Positions 32,628 to 44,296 of a stretch of DNA of 64,000 nt are shown here, piece by piece. The stretch covers positions 43,916,189 through 43,980,188 of the forward strand of contig CM038720.1 of assembly GCA_021613375.1 (NCBI GenBank). The letters are read 5' to 3'. Numbering within the stretch: the stretch's first letter is position 1; every line of letters begins with the position of its first letter. The translations under genes were made by a program, and so were the position numbers. The notes under the pieces were generated by a model, which saw only the letters and a program-made list of their open reading frames with translations, was not told where the DNA came from and did no database searches. The DNA is from Megaleporinus macrocephalus (lineage: Eukaryota; Chordata; Actinopteri; Characiformes; Anostomidae).

Positions 32628-34949
32628 ACACAAAACAACTGCAGGCAGAAAAAGATCATTATCACCAGAAGTAACATGTCTAAGTCCGGTCAGTAACCTG
32701 TCTTCTGATTTACATGTTTTAGCCAGTACTGAGGTCATTCTGGAGTTTCATCCAGACGGGAATGTCCTGGACAGACTACATACTACTGGATAAAGTTCCA
32801 CATTTCAGTTGTAGTTTGACTAAATTAACATAGATAAACTTAGCTGTGATTATTATATCCTTTAAAGCACTCATGAGTTAATGTTAATGTTTTATCGATC
32901 CAGGCATTGTTTAGATTAATCACAGATTCAAAACACCAAAAATGCGTCCTAACGGGGCCCTGAGGCCTAAAGGGGCCAGTGTTGCAGACACAGACAACAG
33001 AATTGTTATTCTAGTAACAAGTCAAAGACTAAACATCAGACGCTTGAGTAACTATGACAGTCTCATTAGTGTTGCATGTTTACTGAGGGTGCGTAATCTC
33101 TTAGGACCTGCCTCCTGTCAGACTCGTCCTCTGAGATGGTCGGGTATCTTTGGAGAATAAATTAAAGGTTCAGTGAGAGTGTAAACAAATAATTATGCCT
33201 GCCTGTTCTGTATTCCCACTGGAACCTACTCATACACATTCACGTTTCCTGTACACTTCTGAAGTGCAACACGTTTATTGTTAACTTGGATGATGCAACA
33301 CAGAGGCCCAACAATACTAAAGATATTATTTAAAATGTAAATCAGAAAAATCAGCTAATATTGTGTGACATCTGTAAAGAATATGGATTTGGTACAAAAC
33401 AAAGAAGCATACATAGTAGAGCACATCACATCACATCACATCATAGCATGGAGTGGAGAAGAACAGCTGACCAGTGCTTCAACACTTTCTGAATATGAGG
33501 GCCACAACATGTCAGCAGGTCCCTCTTTCTGGAAGCATAATAAATTGTAGTCTCAGTGGTGCTTCTTCCCCACTGAGATTAATCACGCCTTCTGATTAAA
33601 TCTTCAATACTCTGATGTTTTAACTGTGGTAATAGATTCTGTCATTATTCTTTTGGGAAAAATGTACCACAAGTGGGCACTAAGTGAGCTTCATAATAAT
33701 AAATAAATCAATTAGGATTCGTCTCCCGGGAAAACCACATAATGTACTGTCTGACTAGGGATAGCAGATTTTCAGCACCTTGCAAACATTTCCACTGCCC
33801 TAAACAGGACAGTGTTTTAGAGTCAGAACTAGACTAGACAGTGTTTTAGAGTCAGAACTAGACTAGACAGTGTTTTAGAGTCAGACAGGACTTTACTGGA
33901 TTACAAATCACATTTAAAAATGTGGGCAGTGTCATACAGACTGACCACCACAAATAATTAACTTAACTGATGTGGGTAAGAAAATATTCTGAGTTAGGGT
34001 TACCCTAACAATTACTAATTTAAAAGTAAGTATTTAACTTTATTGCAGGGACAGAGCTGGCTTACAATTTGCCCTTGAAACAAACAAAAGTTCACAATAT
34101 CATTGGCTGTGGAAATGAAGAACAGAGAACATTTTAGGGCAAGAGTAAAACTACAATATAATATATATAACATAATATAAAGAGTACAATACAAGTGTTT
34201 GGGATTCCCAGTGACCGCTTTAATGGAAGCTGCATCATACTTTCTAGACATGGCCTACACAAGGCCATCTCTCAAAATATAGTCTCAAAGAAGAAGGAGA
34301 CTTTGAAGTCATGTACAGGCTAATAATCACTTTAATCACCTATCTAGAGCGTGATTACAGGAGTGTGTGGGCTCTGTTATATTCTGAGTCAGATCTACAG
34401 AGTCTAAGAGGCATCAGGTGGACCCAGTTTAAATGCTGCATGAGATTCAAATTCAAAACAAACCTAACAGTTTATTCTCCAACATACATACAACGTGTGG
34501 TGAAGATGCAGGACAAGGATTCCAGGCCAGCGCAACAAAGTACTGGTTAAACAACAAAAAGATGAACGTCTACAGCGGCTAGGACTTGAGAATAAGAAAT
34601 GCTGGCAGCTGAAACTAACTACATTGTTTAAAACAACAGTACAGTAGTAAAATATACAGGAGGGCTATTTCCTTGGATATAAATTTATTTATGAGTTTGT
34701 GAATCAAATGCAGGTGTGAAGTTTATGTTTTAAATAAATGTAATATGGCAGTATAAACATTCAGATCAACAGTATTCTCCTTTCTGCTGTTGTGATCAAC
34801 CCATCTAGTTGATTGTTAGATTTTTTTATACAATCCAAGACTTTTCTAGGTTTTAGAATGCAGATTCTAAATTAATGTCAGGAAGGCCTTTTCCGAATCA
34901 GGCGTAGATAATTGGAGTTGTGGCCTGGAAAGAACTCATTTGCAGAGGT
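32628..34949. other. Intergenic, with small tandem repeats and a LINE scrap
   Basis: No gene is recognised. Inside are a 29-bp unit repeated nearly three times (33808-33886, core CAGTGTTTTAGAGTCAGA), a CACAT pentamer run (33421-33443), a palindromic telomeric tract (33993-34009) and a scrap at 34340-34410 (GAGCGTGATTACAGGAGTG and following) that matches the right edge of the 45-bp array and the LINE sequence beyond it. Confidence 0.5.
33993..34009. repeat. Head-to-head telomeric palindrome
   Basis: GTTAGGG-TTA-CCCTAAC: two telomeric units facing each other with a 3-nt centre. Confidence 0.85.
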
Positions 34950-35720
34950 GTCAACTAACGAAGTACAAATACTTATTTACCCTGCTTAAGTAGTAATTTT
35001 GGTCATTTATACTTTACTGGAGTAATTATTTTTCAGCTGAGGTTTTACTTCTACTCCTCACATTTACACTCTATTATCAGTACTTTCTACTCCTTACATT
35101 TACACTCCATTATCAGTACTTTCTACTCCTTACATTTACACTCCATTATCAGTACTTTCTACTCCTTACATTTTAAACATAACCTCATTACACCTATTTC
35201 ATTTTAGCTTGTTTTCATTCATGTACATTTACATTCCAGTATAGATTATTGATAACATGACTTTGAAGTTTTACTTCATTACAATACTTGTAGTAAACTA
35301 GTCATCATATCTTCTGCTTCATGAAACACATGTTAATGCTCAGTAGTACACAGAGATTCTTCTTTAATATATTTACATTGTACTAAACTACATTCATGTT
35401 CAATAGACGTATATGCGGCTGAAACAGGAAGCCTAGCGCATCCCAAATTTCTCAACATTAACATTTTAATATAACATTATAGTCAATATGGCTTTTAGAA
35501 GATGGAGTTGTTGGGGAGGTGGGCTAGTGCACTAGAGACCCCTGTTTTTGTCCTTAATGGTATTTTTCTTTACATTTCTTTTACTTTTATGCTTTAAGTA
35601 GTTCTGAAAGGAGTACGTTTACACTTTTACTGGAGTAAAAAAGCTTGAGTTGATACTTCAACTTCTACAAAAGTATTTTTAACCCTAGTATCTATACTTC
35701 TACCTAAGCTGAGGCCCAGC
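34950..35720. repeat. Dispersed repeat of unknown class with 36-bp tandem core
   Basis: The flanks read as opposed copies of an AAGTACAAATACTTATTTACC / AGTATCTATACTTCTACCTAAG theme with GTAAAAA and CTTTACTGGAGTAA words, typical of a common fish non-coding repeat. Near 35051-35174 a 36-bp unit (core ACTCCTTACATTTACACTCC) is repeated 3.4 times. No coding capacity is seen. The class (DNA transposon versus other) is not determined. Confidence 0.5.
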
Positions 35721-37345
35721 AGTTGTAGTCATATTGTAGTTTAATAAGCTTCATATTATGAACATCAAATGGCTACTGCAAAAACAAGCTAATAAAATAA
35801 TCAGGCCAGAATGTTAGTGCAAAGCAAAACTAATTCAAAAGTTTAAGATATTTTTAATGTTTTAAACTTTTCTGTTCAAAATGATTGAACATTATAACTA
35901 ACCATATGCTGAGTGTGCAGCAGATTTGAATTCTGTTATTTTATTTAAATGTTCAGGCCAGCTGAGGAAATTAAAGGACAACTTATTGTTACCACATATT
36001 AAATGTTATTATGTCTTTTTGCATTTGTAAATCCTCAAATATCTTTGTTATTTTTCTCAGATAGTATAATTACGTTCATTAACTATGACCACCATGGTTT
36101 CTTTTTCTCCCATGACATCACACGAACAGTGTATCATTTAGACAGAGGAGTGTTATTGTGTACAATAGCTTATTATTGTGCGCCCACTGATTAACTCTAA
36201 TGAGCTAAGGAAACAGGTGACATGACTCTCTCAGGTGCTTTTTCCTTATCAATCTCTCTGTGGAGCTGTCACAAACAAAATAACGACTAATTAGCAGAGT
36301 TAATTAACAGGATTGCATGTGCATGTTTTGTTTGTGTGACGAGTGTTGAGGGATCTGTCATTCTATTTATGCAAGTCTTCAAAACAAGTTGGGTGATGCA
36401 ATTTTAAATGTTGCTTACACATTAGCATGCAGTACATGTTTTCTCTTAGGAATCAGTTTAAATTATTGTTGTGTTTTAGTTGTTTTCACTAATACATTTA
36501 ATCATTGGACACAAAAACACATAGAACATTTTTGCATTGTGTAGATGACTCAGGACCATAATAGGCTCTAATAAAATAATTTTTACCTACAAATACTGTT
36601 TTTCATTTAACACACACCTGGTGAAACACAAATATTTATTTTGTTACATTTAATTACATTAAATACATTTCCAAAAATAAATAATCAAATAATTATTAAA
36701 CACTTAGTTGGTCAATATTTAATAATATATTGTTATGATGATTGAGCAGGTTTGTATATTTTGCCAGGACTTAATGTTAAATAGATTTTATTTCACTGAT
36801 GGACATTTGGTCTTTGGAACCACCTCAGTTAAATTACATGTTTTGTTGATTTAATAAAAAGACAGAGGACACAAATTCTAGTAAAAAAATGTAATTTGCA
36901 TACAACATAGACTATATGTCCAGGGGTATGTGGACTCACCCTGGATCTCCATACAAAAGCATTGTCCAGTACAGTGAGACAATCTGCAAATAAGCTTAAC
37001 ACCTCACCCAGCCGAGCATTTTCTAACAGGATATTAAGCTGCCCAACTGAGCTTGTGTGTGTTCTTTGCTTTGTTGTTGTTCCATGCAATACTCGTACGC
37101 TGAACTGGGATTTGTGACTGGCTGTAATAATCAGGTGCTTGTGAAGGTCATCATCAGTTGGAACAAGCATCTTCCATTAGGCTTGGTGCTAAACTCTGCA
37201 GGGTACTAGATCTGCAGAACCAGGATTGGGCACCACTGAACTAGGATCTCCTCTCTGTCTGAGCCCTGTCACTGCTCTGAGTTAACTTACAAAACTGTGT
37301 CTAACTGTCCAGTTACCACCTGAAATGTTTTTTTTTGTGGGGGAG
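35721..37345. other. Intergenic, no gene recognised
   Basis: AT-rich spacer. The 113-codon minus frame at 36829-37170 is not recognised. Confidence 0.4.
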
Positions 37346-37362
37346 GGGTTAGGGTTAGGGTT
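37346..37362 (+). repeat. Interstitial telomeric repeat, short
   Basis: Nearly three TTAGGG units, preceded by a G-rich GTGGGGGAGG stretch. Confidence 0.85.
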
Positions 37363-37489
37363 TTTTCTTTGGGCCTTTATGCTCTCTAGTCATAAATGGG
37401 GGTGTTTTAAGGTGGGAAAGCTTATGAACCTCTGATATTAACTTTTTTGTTAACAGAACTAAAAGAGAATATTTTTAAAAAGATGTTGG

Positions 37490-37503
37490 CATATATATAT
37501 TTA

Positions 37504-37588
<85 letters not shown>
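37490..37588. repeat. AT dinucleotide microsatellite
   Basis: About 45 AT units interrupted once near the left end (TTAGC). It produces meaningless Tyr-Ile frames on both strands. Confidence 0.95.
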
Positions 37589-37590
<2 letters not shown>

Positions 37591-37734
37591 GACACTGACA
37601 CAAGTTTTGGCATTTTAGCTGTTTACCAAATATATTCAAGATACTGTTCAATAATCAATATGGGCTTTAAGTGCCCACTCTCAGCTTTAAGGGTTTAGGA
37701 ATTATAACTCTTTACTATGAAGGTGCCTCTTTTT

Positions 37735-38383
37735 CTAGGGACCAAAAGTAATTGGACAATTATCTCAACAGCTATTTCATGGGCTGCATGGGCTATTCCC
37801 ACGTTAATCTATCAGTTAAGCAGCTAAAAGGTCTGGAGTTGATTCCAGGTGTGGCATTTGGAATCTTAGATATCAGTATCTATGTCTATCATAAACAGAA
37901 GACTTCATGAGAGTAAATACAGAGAGTTCACCACAAACCATGAATTAACCCTTAAACGCAGAAACCCCAGATTAGACTACAACATCTAAAGAAGCAGCCC
38001 AGTTCTGGAACAGCATTCTTTAGACAGATGGAACTCAGATCAACCTAAATCAGAATGATGAAGAAGAAAGCACCAAAGCACACCACGTCCTCTGTAAAAC
38101 ATGGTGGAGGAAGTGTAATGGCATGAGCATGCATGGCTTCCACTGGGTCTCTGGTATTTATTGATGATGTGACAGAAGACAGAAGCAGCTGGATGAGTTC
38201 TGAAGTATACAGGGATTTACTTTCTGCTTAGATTCAATCAAATGCAGCAAGGTTGCGTTTGGTGATGTCTAGGGGTTCCAGATATCAGGCAGTCATTGCC
38301 TGCAAAGGATTTTCAACAAAGTATTAAAAATGAAAATTTTATATATGGAAATGTTTATTTGTCCAATTACTTTTGAGCCCCTG
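37735..38383 (+). mobile_element. Tc1/mariner-like element with terminal inverted repeats
   Basis: CAAAAGTAATTGGACAA at 37743-37759 is matched by its exact inverse at 38359-38375, with a few more imperfect bases outward (AGGGACC against AGGGGCT), giving inverted ends of about 24 bp. The interior carries scraps of a Tc1-like transposase in broken frames (around 38020-38120, AGACAGATGGAACTCAGATC and AAAACATGGTGGAGG). It is non-autonomous. Confidence 0.75.
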
Positions 38384-39036
38384 ACATGAGGGGGCTTTGT
38401 AGAAGAATGGTTGCAGTTGCTAAACCTTTTATAGGATATTTTTGTTTAACCCCTTGAAATAATCCTGAAGGTCTGAACTTTAAATGCATCCCAGTTGTTT
38501 CATTTCAAATCCATTGTGGCGGCATGGAGAACCCAAATTATGAAGTCACTGTGTCGCTGTCTGGGCCTAACTGTGAACACGTCTGCAGAAGGTAAAAGCA
38601 CTGAGCAGTCCTCATTACCAAATGCTGGGTTGAACATATTGGAAATATTGAAATGTGCAATAACTTTCTATTCTATGTTCTTTTTAGTTTTCCCCTGATT
38701 TATTAAATTCTCTGTTCTCTGTAAAGGATGTGTTGACTTATTTTGGCTTAGAAAATCAACAAAAAATATAATTTGGCCAGGGCACCCAAACATCTGCATA
38801 CAAAAAAGACATGAAACTATTTTGAAACCATCATTTAATATTAAAAATCTGAACACATAAATTATTTCAGTGTTTTTTCATTGCACATACATAAAATGTT
38901 CAGAGCCTGTGTTGAACAACATTCACTATAAAGAGCTTGTTTATTTCTAGGGCAGAATTGTTGAACCTGCCTTCAGGGAAATCTCCACCCTTTTCTTTTT
39001 GCGTGCACCTGGAAATGATGTCACTACATAAAAAAC
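38384..39036. other. 5' flank of receptor A5, no gene recognised
   Basis: Unremarkable AT-rich sequence up to the TATA box. Confidence 0.4.
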
Positions 39037-39240
39037 TATAAATGTCTGATGCCTGCAGCCGTGTTTGTACGAAGTCTCAGGTGCAGATGGTACAGTATTG
39101 AACAGAATACATCATATCCTCTGCTTTTATTTATTAACATGCTTTGTAAATTATGTTACATGCATTCGTTTGCACTGCGGCTAGTATTTCCAGAAACTGT
39201 TCTATAAATGATAAGATTATTGTTTCCCACAGATTTTATA
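39037..39240 (+). promoter_or_regulatory. Promoter, non-coding exon 1 and 5' intron of receptor A5
   Basis: TATAAAT is at 39037-39043. Two donor candidates are CAG/GTGCAG (GT at 39081) and ATG/GTACAG (GT at 39090). The acceptor AG is at 39239-39240, followed by CCAGACGACTCATGAC and the ATG, aligning with the GCCAGTCTCCTGAC leader of A1. An alternative acceptor lies at 39231-39232. The intron would be about 150-160 bp. Confidence 0.55.
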
Positions 39241-39257
39241 GCCAGACGACTCATGAC

Positions 39258-40310
39258 ATGACTTCTTTGGGATCTGCCGTCTCTACAAATACAACGTTTG
39301 TTCGTCCTCATACATTTTACATCAATGGATTTTACAACATCCCACATGCAAAGTACTACTATGTGTTTCTATGTTTCGTCTATGCTGTGACTGTTTTAGG
39401 TAATTCTTTTATAATGTGTACCATCTACCTAGTTCGAACTCTCCACACAGGAAAGTATATCGCTGTCTTTAACTTGGCTGTCTCTGACCTGTTTGGAAGT
39501 TCTGCTCTTATTCCGAAGCTTGTGGACACATTTCTCTTTGAGAACCAGTACATATCATACGAAGCCTGTCTGGCAAACATGTTCTTTGTGTTACTCTGTA
39601 TGACTTTGCAATCGCTCACTCTGCTTGTTTTAGCTTATGACCGGGTGGTTGCTATATGTTTTCCATTAAGGTATAATGCCATCATCACCAAAGCAGCAAT
39701 GACTCTGATCGTTGGTGTTACATGGATCTTTTCAGTTGCTATTATTGCTCTTCTTGTATCTCTGATTACCAGACTGTCCTTCTGTAGATCTACTACTGTT
39801 GACAGTTTTTTCTGTGATCATGGTCCCGTTTATGTTTTAGCCTGTAACGATAAATCTATAAGTTATGTAATGGCTGTGCTCTGTTTTGCTGTTCTGGCTT
39901 GCCTCCCAATGCTCCTTATAATGGTATCATATATTTGTATTGGTATTGCTTTGCTCAAGATCTCACATGGAGCTGATCGAATCAAAGCCATCAAAACCTG
40001 CACTTCTCACCTCATATTAGTCGCTATATTTTATCTCCCATATTTTAGCATTAACATGCTAGCTCTAACATCATCTATAAAAGCAAATGACAGGATGATT
40101 AACTCAGCCCTGACGCAGACTATCCCACCTATGTTAAACCCCATCATATACTCTTTAAAGACAGAGGAGGTCTTACAGGCTATTAAACTACTGTACAAAC
40201 AGGCAAAAGTGGCAGTACTGCGGGGGATGACTCAGCAAGGTGACAGGCAGAGGATTTCACCATGGATGAGGCAGGATCGTGTTGAAAAGAATAATTTTAG
40301 ATCAGCTTAG
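39258..40310 (+). CDS. Odorant receptor, group A (copy A5), extended C-tail
   Basis: This predicts a 350-residue seven-transmembrane odorant receptor, the only group A member on the plus strand. The NTT glycosylation site is at residues 11-13, the GN pair near 48-49 and DRVVAICFPLRY at 128-139. EC2 cysteines are in the same spacing as A1 and A2, followed by KTCTSHL and PPMLNPIIYSLKTEEV. The frame continues 35 codons upstream, but a splice acceptor at 39239-39240 makes 39258 the likely start. The C-tail diverges from A1/A2 after KQAKV and is about 20 residues longer, ending NNFRSA. It is also more divergent in TM2-TM5. Ligand unknown. Confidence 0.92.
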   Translation: MTSLGSAVSTNTTFVRPHTFYINGFYNIPHAKYYYVFLCFVYAVTVLGNSFIMCTIYLVRTLHTGKYIAVFNLAVSDLFGSSALIPKLVDTFLFENQYISYEACLANMFFVLLCMTLQSLTLLVLAYDRVVAICFPLRYNAIITKAAMTLIVGVTWIFSVAIIALLVSLITRLSFCRSTTVDSFFCDHGPVYVLACNDKSISYVMAVLCFAVLACLPMLLIMVSYICIGIALLKISHGADRIKAIKTCTSHLILVAIFYLPYFSINMLALTSSIKANDRMINSALTQTIPPMLNPIIYSLKTEEVLQAIKLLYKQAKVAVLRGMTQQGDRQRISPWMRQDRVEKNNFRSA

Positions 40311-40699
40311 CGATAAACTAAAAAACTAAATAATGTTGGCTTTATTTTTTTACCAGGATCTTAAGTTATATTGTGTAATTTCATTCTGATTGAAAACAAT
40401 TTTTGGATTGTTAGTAAGTAAGTAATAATTAATATTACCAGTTTCTAACAGGAAGTTTACATTTTTGCATTGTATGAACTTTTATATGTCAGTTGTATAA
40501 ATTATTGTAAAACAATGCTAAACTACTTCATTCAGTCTACCACAGACTCTTACATAGTATATGTGGAATAGAAATTAATCTTTTTATCCAAACATTTAAT
40601 GTATTCAAATAAACAAGTTACAGTTGCAAGCTGTTTTTCAGATATTTCTCTGTGAATGCCATAACATTTCTCTAACTAAATCACGAAAAAACTGAATAC
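40311..40699. other. 3' flank of receptor A5
   Basis: AT-rich, no gene recognised. Confidence 0.3.
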
Positions 40700-41520
40700 T
40701 GATTTCCTGTTATTAGTACCAAACCTGACGGAGGAAACCTGGATGTGATTTTAGAATCTGAGCTCTATTTCATAAAAACACAGTCACTAAAGTTGCTTCT
40801 ATCATTTGAGAAATATTCACTACAGTTCAGCTCTTTTGTCTCAGAGCCACACAGAGAAACTGATCCATGTGTTTCTTACAGAGCTGATCACTGTAATAGT
40901 CAGAGTTGATTGATTACTGTAATAGTCAGAGTTGATCACTGTAATAGTCAGAGTTGATTGATTACTGTAATAGTCAGAGTTGATCACTGTAATAGTCAGA
41001 GTTGATTGATTACTGTAATAGTCAGAGTTGATCACTGTAATAGTCAGTCAGAGTTGATCACTGTAATAGTCAGAGTTGATTGATTACTGTAATAGTCAGA
41101 GTTGATCACTGTAATAGTCAGAGTTGATCACTGTAATAGTCAGTCAGTGTTGATCACTGTAATAGTCAGAGTTGATTGATTACTGTAATAGTCAGAGTTG
41201 ATCACTGTAATAGTCAGAGTTGATCACTGTAATAGTCAGTCAGAGTTGATAACTGTAATCGTCAGAGTTGATTGATTACTGTAATAGTCAGAGTAGAACC
41301 TGCTACATTACAGAACATCTCTCTGTTTATGTTCCAGCTGCTGATATTAGATCTGCAGATACTGACCTTCTGTACAAACACCTACAGTAACATACAGAGA
41401 ACCTGGAGAGAACCTTTTAGCTCTTCTGCTTCTAAACTGTGGAGCTCATTTCAGCTTCTATTAGACAGTCCAGTCTCTCTAACTCAGTGCGTCATTGAAC
41501 TCTATATCTTATACTAATAA
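40700..41520 (+). mobile_element. LINE remnant carrying a 22/26-bp minisatellite
   Basis: Left of the array the plus strand keeps L2-like RT C-terminal sequence in broken frames (NLDVILESEL near 40738-40768, then ATCCATGTGTTTCTTACAGAG near 40862, matching IHAFVTSR). Right of the array, 41390-41500 encodes TWREPFSSSASKLWSS, the LINE C-terminal xFSSSAPKLWNS block. The array occupies the position of the SRLDYCN motif. Confidence 0.7.
40881..41290 (+). repeat. 22/26-bp compound minisatellite
   Basis: GAGTTGATCACTGTAATAGTC units of 22 bp alternate with 26-bp units that carry an extra TGAT (GAGTTGATTGATTACTGTAA...), plus a few with an extra GTCA. The alternation of long and short units implies duplication of higher-order blocks. 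A shorter related array lies at 47132-47492. Confidence 0.95.
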
Positions 41521-42250
41521 ACCTGATCTGTGTGTTTAACTTATTAATTATTAATTAAACAATATAAACATATTAAACATATTAAACAATAAATAAACCT
41601 TCTCTTGACCTTCACCACACAACCTAGCCTTGTTAGGGGCCAGCGTGGTGGGGGGGTGGGGGGTGTTGTAAATAAGAGCCAACACTGATAAAATTAGGAG
41701 ACAAACAAACGCTTTGAGCAGGGCATGAACCCCAGTCACTGTGTTGCGGGGTGAATGTACTCCCGCTAAACCACAGCGCTAACTTAATGCTATCTCCGTG
41801 TATACTGTTTAAAGGGGATGGGTGCTGAAAACGTAAAGAAAACAGACCCCATGCCAAGCATGAGGAAACGGCAGGAAAACAGAACAAAGGATGCCACGGG
41901 AAGAGTGGCAGCCCCCGATAAACTGGAGAAAACTGAACTAATAATCTTCCCAAAAAAAAACTTGGTAATTGGAATGCTTGGTGACTAGAGAGAAAGAGAT
42001 AAGACAGAAACCACACTTGCACCCTCGAAGGTAGAAACGAGGTGTAGCTCAAAGACTCTCAGACCTCGAACACCCAGCATTACCGGCGAGGAGCTCCAAA
42101 CTTCAGCAAAGACCCAGCACTGAGTGACCGGGGTTATCATTGGCGTTATATAGCCCCAGCGCAGCTGTGTGGAATCAGGCCTGATTAGTGTGCCTGAGTC
42201 CCCCTGGTGGCTGGAGGGGGCCTCGACCTTGCGCCAGCCCTTCCAGAAAT
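41521..42250. other. Repeat-like stretch, possible LTR element
   Basis: GC content is higher than in the surroundings. GCGTTATATAGCCCCAGCGCAG at about 42144-42165 resembles an LTR promoter, followed by GTGTGGAATCAGGCCTGATT. A G-run (GGTGGGGGGGTGGGGGG) is at about 41647-41663. No pol sequence is recognised, so LTR status is a guess. Confidence 0.3.
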
Positions 42251-42486
42251 GCTAACTGTGGTGTTTTATTTTTACTTTTTATGTTCTATTTTGTATACTG
42301 TATATTATTTGTATATTAATTCTGTGCCTCCAGTACTCAGATGCTCTTACTCAGAGGGTCTTACAATTTAATTGTTTTGTTTAACAGGCAAGCAAAACAG
42401 TCCTACTGGTATAGTATTTAGGCAGAGGAGCAATCAGTGTGGAAAGCAGAGATGTTACCCACTTTACTATACTCACATTTACAGGC

Positions 42487-42488
<2 letters not shown>

Positions 42489-42537
<49 letters not shown>
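42489..42537. repeat. AT dinucleotide microsatellite
   Basis: About 24 AT units. Confidence 0.95.
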
Positions 42538-42539
<2 letters not shown>

Positions 42540-43035
42540 GTATTTATTGCTAATTGATGCCTTTATCTGGTTTTATTTCTTATAGAAGGCCCAGGCATGT
42601 ACAAGGCCTGGGGGCGATTACAATTCACAATTCAATTCAATTAAATAATATAATATTAACTAACTTGAAATAGTGTAAATGGTTAGAAATTATTGCTTAA
42701 ACAATTTCAGATATTTTCATTACTAGAACTGCAGTGCCTCTGATTGTGGATCTCGGTCATGTGGATTCACTTTTTGACTAATATGACTCTCACTGTAGTT
42801 ATGGCTCCAGACTGCCATTCTGACAGCTATTTTTGGATTTACATCACTGTCTGAGGTTTAGCCTTAAAGTTCTCTTCATTAGATTTAAGGGTTAACCCTA
42901 ACCCTAACCCTAACCCTAGTCTTATACAGTTTCACTCCAGCTGTGTGCGAGTTAAAATACAAACCAAGCACTTGGTTACACAGCAGAGTCTCATTATTAT
43001 TTTATGGAGATTTTTGTAAATATCAGTTTCTAAAA
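42538..43035. other. Intergenic with a telomeric tract
   Basis: No gene is recognised. It holds the telomeric tract at 42890-42919. Confidence 0.4.
42890..42919 (-). repeat. Interstitial telomeric repeat with head-to-head start
   Basis: GGGTTAACCCTAACCC begins the tract, so one forward half-unit faces more than four CCCTAA units. It ends at CCTAGTC. Confidence 0.9.
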
Positions 43036-43524
43036 ACAGTTGGGGTGGAGCGTTAGTAAACGTTCAGAAAACAATTCAATGTTTAAAAGTAATGATACAA
43101 TTACGCTTGGGTATAAAGCGTCAGTGTGTAGGTGTGGGGAATGTTATGATGATGTTCTCTGGACCCACTCCTCCATGTGGAAGACCCTCTCAACCGTTTT
43201 GGGTCTGAATCCATCCTTGCAGATTACATACAGCATACATGCTGATGGTCTTCTCTGGGCCGAAAGGGATCTACCAGCAAGACTTCCCCAGACTTGAACC
43301 CAACTGAGCTTCTGTGGGACCACCTGGATGGTGGTGTTGGCTCTATGGATCCTCCTCCACGCTCCCTCCAGCAGCTGTGGGTTGCACTGCAGTCAACATG
43401 ACTCCAGATACCTGTGACCACCTACCAGGACCTTACTGAGTCTCCCAGTCCGTCTAGCTGCTTTCTGCATTGGACAGATCAGTCTGGATATAAGCTGGTC
43501 ATAATAATGTGACTCCACTGTGTA
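43036..43524 (+). mobile_element. Tc1/mariner-like transposon remnant
   Basis: At about 43285-43400 the plus strand encodes, with frame breaks, SPDLNPTELLWDHLDGG, the third catalytic block of Tc1-type transposases, followed by SLQQLWVALQST. The 3' end CATAATAATGTGACTCCACTGTGTA (43501-43525) looks like a terminal inverted repeat. The matching left end is not seen. Confidence 0.7.
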
Positions 43525-43525
43525 T

Positions 43526-44296
43526 AAGTTTTATTTTTTACTTCTACAGATCAGCAAATGTGCATTATTCTAAACCTCTGTTGTGTGTGAGTAAAAACAA
43601 ACTGATAAAGATGAACAAAATAGAGTAAAATTAAACCAACACTTTTGTATGGCCTCAGTTTCTCTTTAACAGAGACTTTGTAAATCTTTTTGAAACAGGC
43701 TAATGCTAACACTAGAGTGGATTTCTATATTAGTATGCAGGACTGGCTGCTAATTATTTTATGTTTTAAACTGGAAACTAGATACATGTTAACATGAGCA
43801 GAATTGTTGATCAAATATTGATGTTTGTTGTCCTGAGTTCACATACGGGAAACACAAGGGCTGTAATTTTTGGTACACTTTGATTTATACTTTGAAATGT
43901 TTCAGTAGTACATGTGTAATGCAAATTAAACATTTAAGTGGCCACTTGGAAGCCACACAGCTGAAACTAATTTGAGATGGACTGAAATAAAGTAGAAAAG
44001 TGTACGCCCTTCAAAATGTTTTTGTAAAAATAATGGATGTTGTGTGTTTGGGCCAAGGGTGAAAAGGGCCATCATAATTGAATCCCACCCTTTTGAATGC
44101 GTAGTTCAAAAGCCAGTACATTACTGGGGTATGAACTGTGGCACCACTAATGCTGACGGGTACAAACACATTTAAGCATGTCACTCTTATTCTTTGAACT
44201 TATTTATCAAATTCTTTAGTATGAAGTCTATAAACTAAATATGTCTTGCAGTCATCTGCTGCACTCTCTATGGGATACTTTTCTACAAGGTTTGCC
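43526..44296. other. 5' flank of receptor B6
   Basis: AT-rich with no gene recognised. Confidence 0.4.

Noticed and set aside
33808..33886. 29-bp repeats as relatives of the 45-bp LINE minisatellite
   Set aside because: They share only the short word AGAGTCAGAACTAGA and differ in unit length and the rest of the sequence; common origin is not supported.
37422..37698. Tyr-Ile repeat frames on both strands
   Set aside because: They are translations of an AT dinucleotide microsatellite.
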